Below are positions 6,402 to 9,171 of a stretch of 9,171 nt of DNA, piece by piece. Position 1 is the stretch's first letter. Each line of letters starts with the position of its first letter. The notes below the pieces were generated by a model, which searched no databases, was not told the DNA's origin, and was given only the letters and a program-made list of their open reading frames with translations. A program made the translations under genes and the position numbers. Origin of the DNA: an uncultured Bacilli bacterium (lineage in GTDB: Bacteria; Bacillota_I; Bacilli_A; RFN20; DUOF01); NCBI GenBank assembly GCA_934101685.1, contig CAKORZ010000055.1, forward strand, positions 1 to 9,171, given 5' to 3'.

Positions 6402-7527
6402 TATATATTTGGATTATGCAGCTACTACTCCTGTTGATAATAAGGTTTTAGATAGCTACTATAAATTGTTAAAAGAAAATTTTGGTAATAGTGATTCAAT
6501 TCATGAAGTAGGTAATAAAGCAGCATTTTACCTTAAGCAAGCAAGAAGCCAAATAGCTAGTTTATTGCATGTAAAAGAAGATGAAATTATATTTACTTCA
6601 GGTTCAACAGAATCAAACAACCTTGCTATTAAAGGAGTTGCTTTTGCATACCAAAATAGAGGAAAACATATTATTACAACTAAGATAGAACATCCTAGTG
6701 TTTTGGACTCATGTAAGCAATTAGAAGAAAATTTTGGATTTGAGGTTACTTATTTAGGTGTTAATAGTGAAGGTAAAATAGATTTAGATGAATTAAAAAA
6801 TAGTTTAAGAAAAGATACTATTCTAGTTAGCATAATGGCAGTAAACAATGAAATGGGAAGTATTCAAGATATAAAAGAAATCTCTAAAATAATTAAAGAA
6901 AATTCTACTGCTTTATATCATATAGATGCTACACAAGCAATGTGTAAAGAAAAGTTAGATTATAATCTAGCAGATCTTTACAATTTCTCTAGTCATAAAT
7001 TTTATGGATTAAAAGGCAGTTCAGTTTTAGTAAAAAAAGAAAAAGTAAGATTACTACCTATATTAAGTGGTGGCCAACAAGAAAATGGTTTTAGAGGTGG
7101 CACTAGTAACTGGCCAAGTCATGTAATGTTAGCTAAAAGTTTAAGATTAGGATTAGAAAATTTTGATGAGCATTATAACTATGTTAAAGAATTAAAAGAA
7201 TATTTATTTAACTCATTAAAAAAGATAGATAATGTTGTTATTAATAGCCCTTTAAATTCTACTCCATATATACTAAACATTTATATAAAAAATAAAAGAG
7301 GAGAAGTTATTGTAAATGCTTTATCTTCTTTAGGTATATATGTATCTACTAAGAGCGCTTGTTCATCTAGAAGTAAAGATTATAGTGCATCACTTTATGA
7401 ACTCACTAAAGATACAACTATTAGTAAAAATAGTTTAAGAATATCATTGTCACATTTAACAACTAAAGAAGATATAGATATTTTTGTTAGTTCATTAAAG
7501 AAGATAGTAGATAATTTGAAAGGATGA
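6394..7527 (+). CDS. nifZ: Cysteine desulfurase, NifS/IscS type (NifZ-like)
   Basis: This PLP enzyme converts cysteine to alanine and passes a persulfide to acceptors for tRNA thiolation or other sulfur transfer. The 377 residues contain YLDYAATTPVD (5-15), TSGSTESNNLAI (68-79) for cofactor phosphate binding, His100 that stacks on the ring, HIDATQAM (176-183) with Asp178 and Gln181, Lys202 in SSHKFYGLKG as the Schiff-base Lys, and FRGGTSN (233-239). Cys323 in SACSSRSKDYS is the catalytic Cys on a long loop, which marks the NifS/IscS class rather than SufS. The common Gly before SACSS is Lys320. It overlaps ezrA by 8 bases, with AAGGAAA before the start. In Bacillus the ezrA-linked paralogue NifZ feeds ThiI for 4-thiouridine. 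No thiI follows here, so the acceptor is uncertain. The symbol rests on synteny; the reaction is well supported. Confidence 0.95.
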   Translation: MTNIYLDYAATTPVDNKVLDSYYKLLKENFGNSDSIHEVGNKAAFYLKQARSQIASLLHVKEDEIIFTSGSTESNNLAIKGVAFAYQNRGKHIITTKIEHPSVLDSCKQLEENFGFEVTYLGVNSEGKIDLDELKNSLRKDTILVSIMAVNNEMGSIQDIKEISKIIKENSTALYHIDATQAMCKEKLDYNLADLYNFSSHKFYGLKGSSVLVKKEKVRLLPILSGGQQENGFRGGTSNWPSHVMLAKSLRLGLENFDEHYNYVKELKEYLFNSLKKIDNVVINSPLNSTPYILNIYIKNKRGEVIVNALSSLGIYVSTKSACSSRSKDYSASLYELTKDTTISKNSLRISLSHLTTKEDIDIFVSSLKKIVDNLKG

Positions 7528-7532
7528 TTATA

Positions 7533-8036
7533 ATGAGTAAAGTAGAAATAGGAAGAATTGTAAATACATGTGGGTTAAAAGGAGAAGTAAAAGTTATATC
7601 ATCTAGTGATTTTATAAATGAAAGATTTAAAAAAGGAAATGTAATTAATATATATAATAAGGATAAGAACATTGATGTTAATTATAAAGTATCATCATTT
7701 AGAAAAAATGATAGATTTTTGTATGTTAAATTTAGTGAAGTAAATACAATTGAAGAAGCAGAACTTTTAAAAGAAAGTAGTTTATTAATTGATAGCGAAT
7801 CTTTAAAAGAATTAGATAAAGATAGTTTTTATTATTATGAATTATTAGATATGGAAGTTTATTATAAAGACTCTAAAATAGGAATTATTAGTGAAATTAC
7901 TGATAATACTAGACAAAGTTTAATTAGAGTAAAAGGAAATGAAGAAATATTAGTTCCTTTTTTAGATGAATTTATAGAAAGTATTGATGTTAAAAATAAA
8001 AAAATAGTATTAAAAAACATAGAGGGCCTATTATGA
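7533..8036 (+). CDS. rimM: Ribosome maturation factor RimM
   Basis: RimM binds S19 and helps mature the 30S head. From ATG 7533 it has 167 residues, normal for the family. The N-terminal barrel begins VEIGRIVNTCGLKGEVKV (4-21), the usual G-x-I-x-x-x-H-G-x-x-GE-x-x-V pattern but with Cys in place of His. The linker NTIEEAELL (71-79) fits the family's conserved 'r-x-x-AE-x-L'. The C-terminal PRC barrel spans about 98-167, with YYYELLDMEVY, KIGIISEI, ILVPFLDEFI and the terminal EGLL. I prefer 7533 over the in-frame ATG at 7524 because AAAGGATGAT, close to the ideal ribosome binding site, sits just before it and covers 7524. The gap to the desulfurase stop is 5 bases. Its stop overlaps the trmD start as ATGA, so coupling is likely; rimM-trmD is a widely conserved pair. 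Confidence 0.94.
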   Translation: MSKVEIGRIVNTCGLKGEVKVISSSDFINERFKKGNVINIYNKDKNIDVNYKVSSFRKNDRFLYVKFSEVNTIEEAELLKESSLLIDSESLKELDKDSFYYYELLDMEVYYKDSKIGIISEITDNTRQSLIRVKGNEEILVPFLDEFIESIDVKNKKIVLKNIEGLL

Positions 8037-9124
8037 AAATAACATTTTTAACATTATTTCCTAGTATGTATGATAACTTTATTAATACTTCAATAATAAA
8101 TAAGGCAGTTAATAAAGGAGTAGTAGAATTTAAAGTAGTAAATATTAGAGATTACAGTGAAGATAAAAATAAAAGAGTAGATGATGTTGTAGTAGGTGGA
8201 GGAGCAGGCGTAATACTTAAGTGTGATCCTGTTATTAAAGCTATAAAAGATAATAAGAAGAATAGTAAAGTAATATTTTTATCTAGTAAGGGAAGCACTT
8301 ACAATCAAAAGAAAGCTCGAGAGTTAGCTTCTTCAAATAAAGATTTAGTGCTTTTATGTGGCCATTATGAGGGAATAGATGAAAGAATATTAGATTATGT
8401 AGATGAAGAAATAAGTATAGGAGATTATATTCTAACAGGAGGAGAACTGCCTTCGATGATTTTAGCAGACTCTATCACTAGACTACTTGATGGTGCGATT
8501 AACGCTGAATCAATTGAAGACGAATCTTATGAAAATGGATTACTTGAGTATCCTCAATATACACTACCTAAAAGTTATGAAGGGAAAGAAATACCTGAAA
8601 TATTATTCTGTGGAAATCATAAAATAATAGAAAAATGGAGAAAAAAAGAAAGTTTAAAACTTACTTTAAATAGAAGAAAAGATTTACTAGAAAACTATAA
8701 GTTAAGTGATGAAGAAAAAGAATTAATGGATGAAATAAAAAATAATGAAGTAGGAAGATGGGAAGTAGAAGCAATTAAAAAAAGTAAAAAGATAAAAATT
8801 CATTCATTAAAATTAATTGATAAATATTTTTACTTAATAAAGGATAATAAAAAAATATATGAATTAAGAATGAATGATGAAAAGAGAAAAGAAATAAAAG
8901 TAGGAGATGAAATATGTTTTTTAAAAGAACCTGATCATAAGGAATACTTTTATAAAGAAGTGAAAGAATTGCATTATTTCAAATCATTTGAAGAGTTAGC
9001 AAATACTTTACCATTAGATAAAACTGGCTTTAGTAATAAAGAAGAATTAGTGACTACGATGAATAGCATTTATAAAGATAAATTAGATAAATATGAAATA
9101 GTAGCAATAGAGTTAAAAAATTAA
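8033..9124 (+). CDS. trmD: tRNA (guanine-37-N1)-methyltransferase TrmD fused to C-terminal ASCH domain
   Basis: TrmD uses S-adenosylmethionine to make m1G37 in tRNAs with G36G37, preventing +1 frameshifts. The SPOUT (knotted) domain has DDVVVGGGAGVILK (50-63), CGHYEGIDERI (109-119), SIGDYILTGGELPSMILADS (128-147), Arg150, and Asp163 in IEDESYENGLLEYPQYTLP, the expected catalytic Asp. The C-terminal tRNA-binding part holds GNHKIIEKWRKKESL (194-208) and NRRKDLLENY (213-222). A usual TrmD ends near residue 240. This protein continues to 363 with an ASCH-like domain (about 252-363): KKIYELRMNDEKR (273-285), IKVGDEICF (288-296), SFEELANTLP (318-327) and YEIVAIEL (354-361). There is no stop or frameshift between the parts. 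AGAGGG at 8021-8026 precedes the ATG, which overlaps rimM by 4 bases. The ASCH part may aid RNA binding or have its own activity; that is inference. Confidence 0.95.
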   Translation: MKITFLTLFPSMYDNFINTSIINKAVNKGVVEFKVVNIRDYSEDKNKRVDDVVVGGGAGVILKCDPVIKAIKDNKKNSKVIFLSSKGSTYNQKKARELASSNKDLVLLCGHYEGIDERILDYVDEEISIGDYILTGGELPSMILADSITRLLDGAINAESIEDESYENGLLEYPQYTLPKSYEGKEIPEILFCGNHKIIEKWRKKESLKLTLNRRKDLLENYKLSDEEKELMDEIKNNEVGRWEVEAIKKSKKIKIHSLKLIDKYFYLIKDNKKIYELRMNDEKRKEIKVGDEICFLKEPDHKEYFYKEVKELHYFKSFEELANTLPLDKTGFSNKEELVTTMNSIYKDKLDKYEIVAIELKN

Positions 9125-9133
9125 ATATTTATA

Positions 9134-9162
9134 TTGAAAATTTATTTTAGTTTTGTTAGTAT
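9134..9162 (+). promoter_or_regulatory. Promoter-like site after trmD
   Basis: TTGAAA (9134-9139), a 17-base spacer and TAGTAT (9157-9162), with TG at 9154-9155 giving an extended -10, would start transcription near the right edge. No terminator hairpin is visible between the trmD stop and this site. In many Firmicutes rplS follows trmD, so the site may serve a ribosomal protein gene, but nothing of that gene is in the window. Confidence 0.4.
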
Positions 9163-9171
9163 ATATAGGCA

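Noticed and set aside
7524..7532. ATG at 7524 as rimM start
   Set aside because: It lies inside the AAAGGATGAT ribosome binding site; ATG 7533 is correctly spaced and starts closer to the conserved family N-terminus.
8740..8790. trmD and the ASCH segment as two separate genes
   Set aside because: There is no stop, frameshift or well-placed start with a ribosome binding site between them; the frame and base use are continuous.
1..9171. Mobile elements, CRISPR arrays, defence genes or tRNA/rRNA genes
   Set aside because: No transposase, integrase, direct-repeat array, cloverleaf or rRNA segment was recognised; the genes are typical chromosomal ones plus one transporter operon.
1..9171. Mycoplasma-type code (TGA as Trp)
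   Set aside because: All Trp codons in the recognised genes are TGG, no gene holds an internal TGA, and TGA serves as stop for the desulfurase and rimM.

Overview
The window is AT-rich, densely coded DNA from a low-GC Gram-positive bacterium. EzrA, a zinc-free S4 of the Bacillus type, AGGAGG-like ribosome binding sites and the arrangement rpsD / ezrA / NifZ-type cysteine desulfurase all point to the Bacilli. The very low GC would suit an uncultured gut lineage near the Erysipelotrichia/RF39 groups, but that placement is inference. Trp is written as TGG and no gene contains an internal TGA, so the standard bacterial code fits and the Mycoplasma code is not needed.

Region 1 (2-3137, + strand) is an ABC-exporter operon. 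It holds an ABC ATPase that runs off the left edge and carries a membrane segment ahead of its nucleotide-binding domain, then a ~12-helix two-half permease starting at TAATG, then a small membrane-anchored protein with a bacterial Ig-like (BIG2-type) domain. A hairpin with a T-run closes it.

Region 2 (3140-4565, - strand) carries a GNAT acetyltransferase and, upstream of it, rpsD (ribosomal protein S4). rpsD has a near-consensus promoter, a structured leader of about 160 nt that probably mediates S4 autoregulation, and its own terminator.

Region 3 (4624-9124, + strand) reads divergently from rpsD from an extended -10 promoter. Four tightly packed genes follow: ezrA (division-ring regulator), a NifS/IscS-type cysteine desulfurase (sulfur donation), rimM (30S maturation) and trmD (m1G37 tRNA methyltransferase). 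Three junctions of 8-nt overlap, 5-nt gap and 4-nt overlap suggest one transcript joining cell division, sulfur transfer, ribosome assembly and tRNA modification. A promoter-like site at the right edge probably serves the next gene outside the window.

The most notable observation is that TrmD is about 120 residues longer than usual and ends in an in-frame ASCH (PUA-like) domain. Its SAM-site and GGG motifs also deviate from the common TrmD pattern. No mobile elements, CRISPR arrays, tRNAs or rRNAs were seen, and most of the window is housekeeping.
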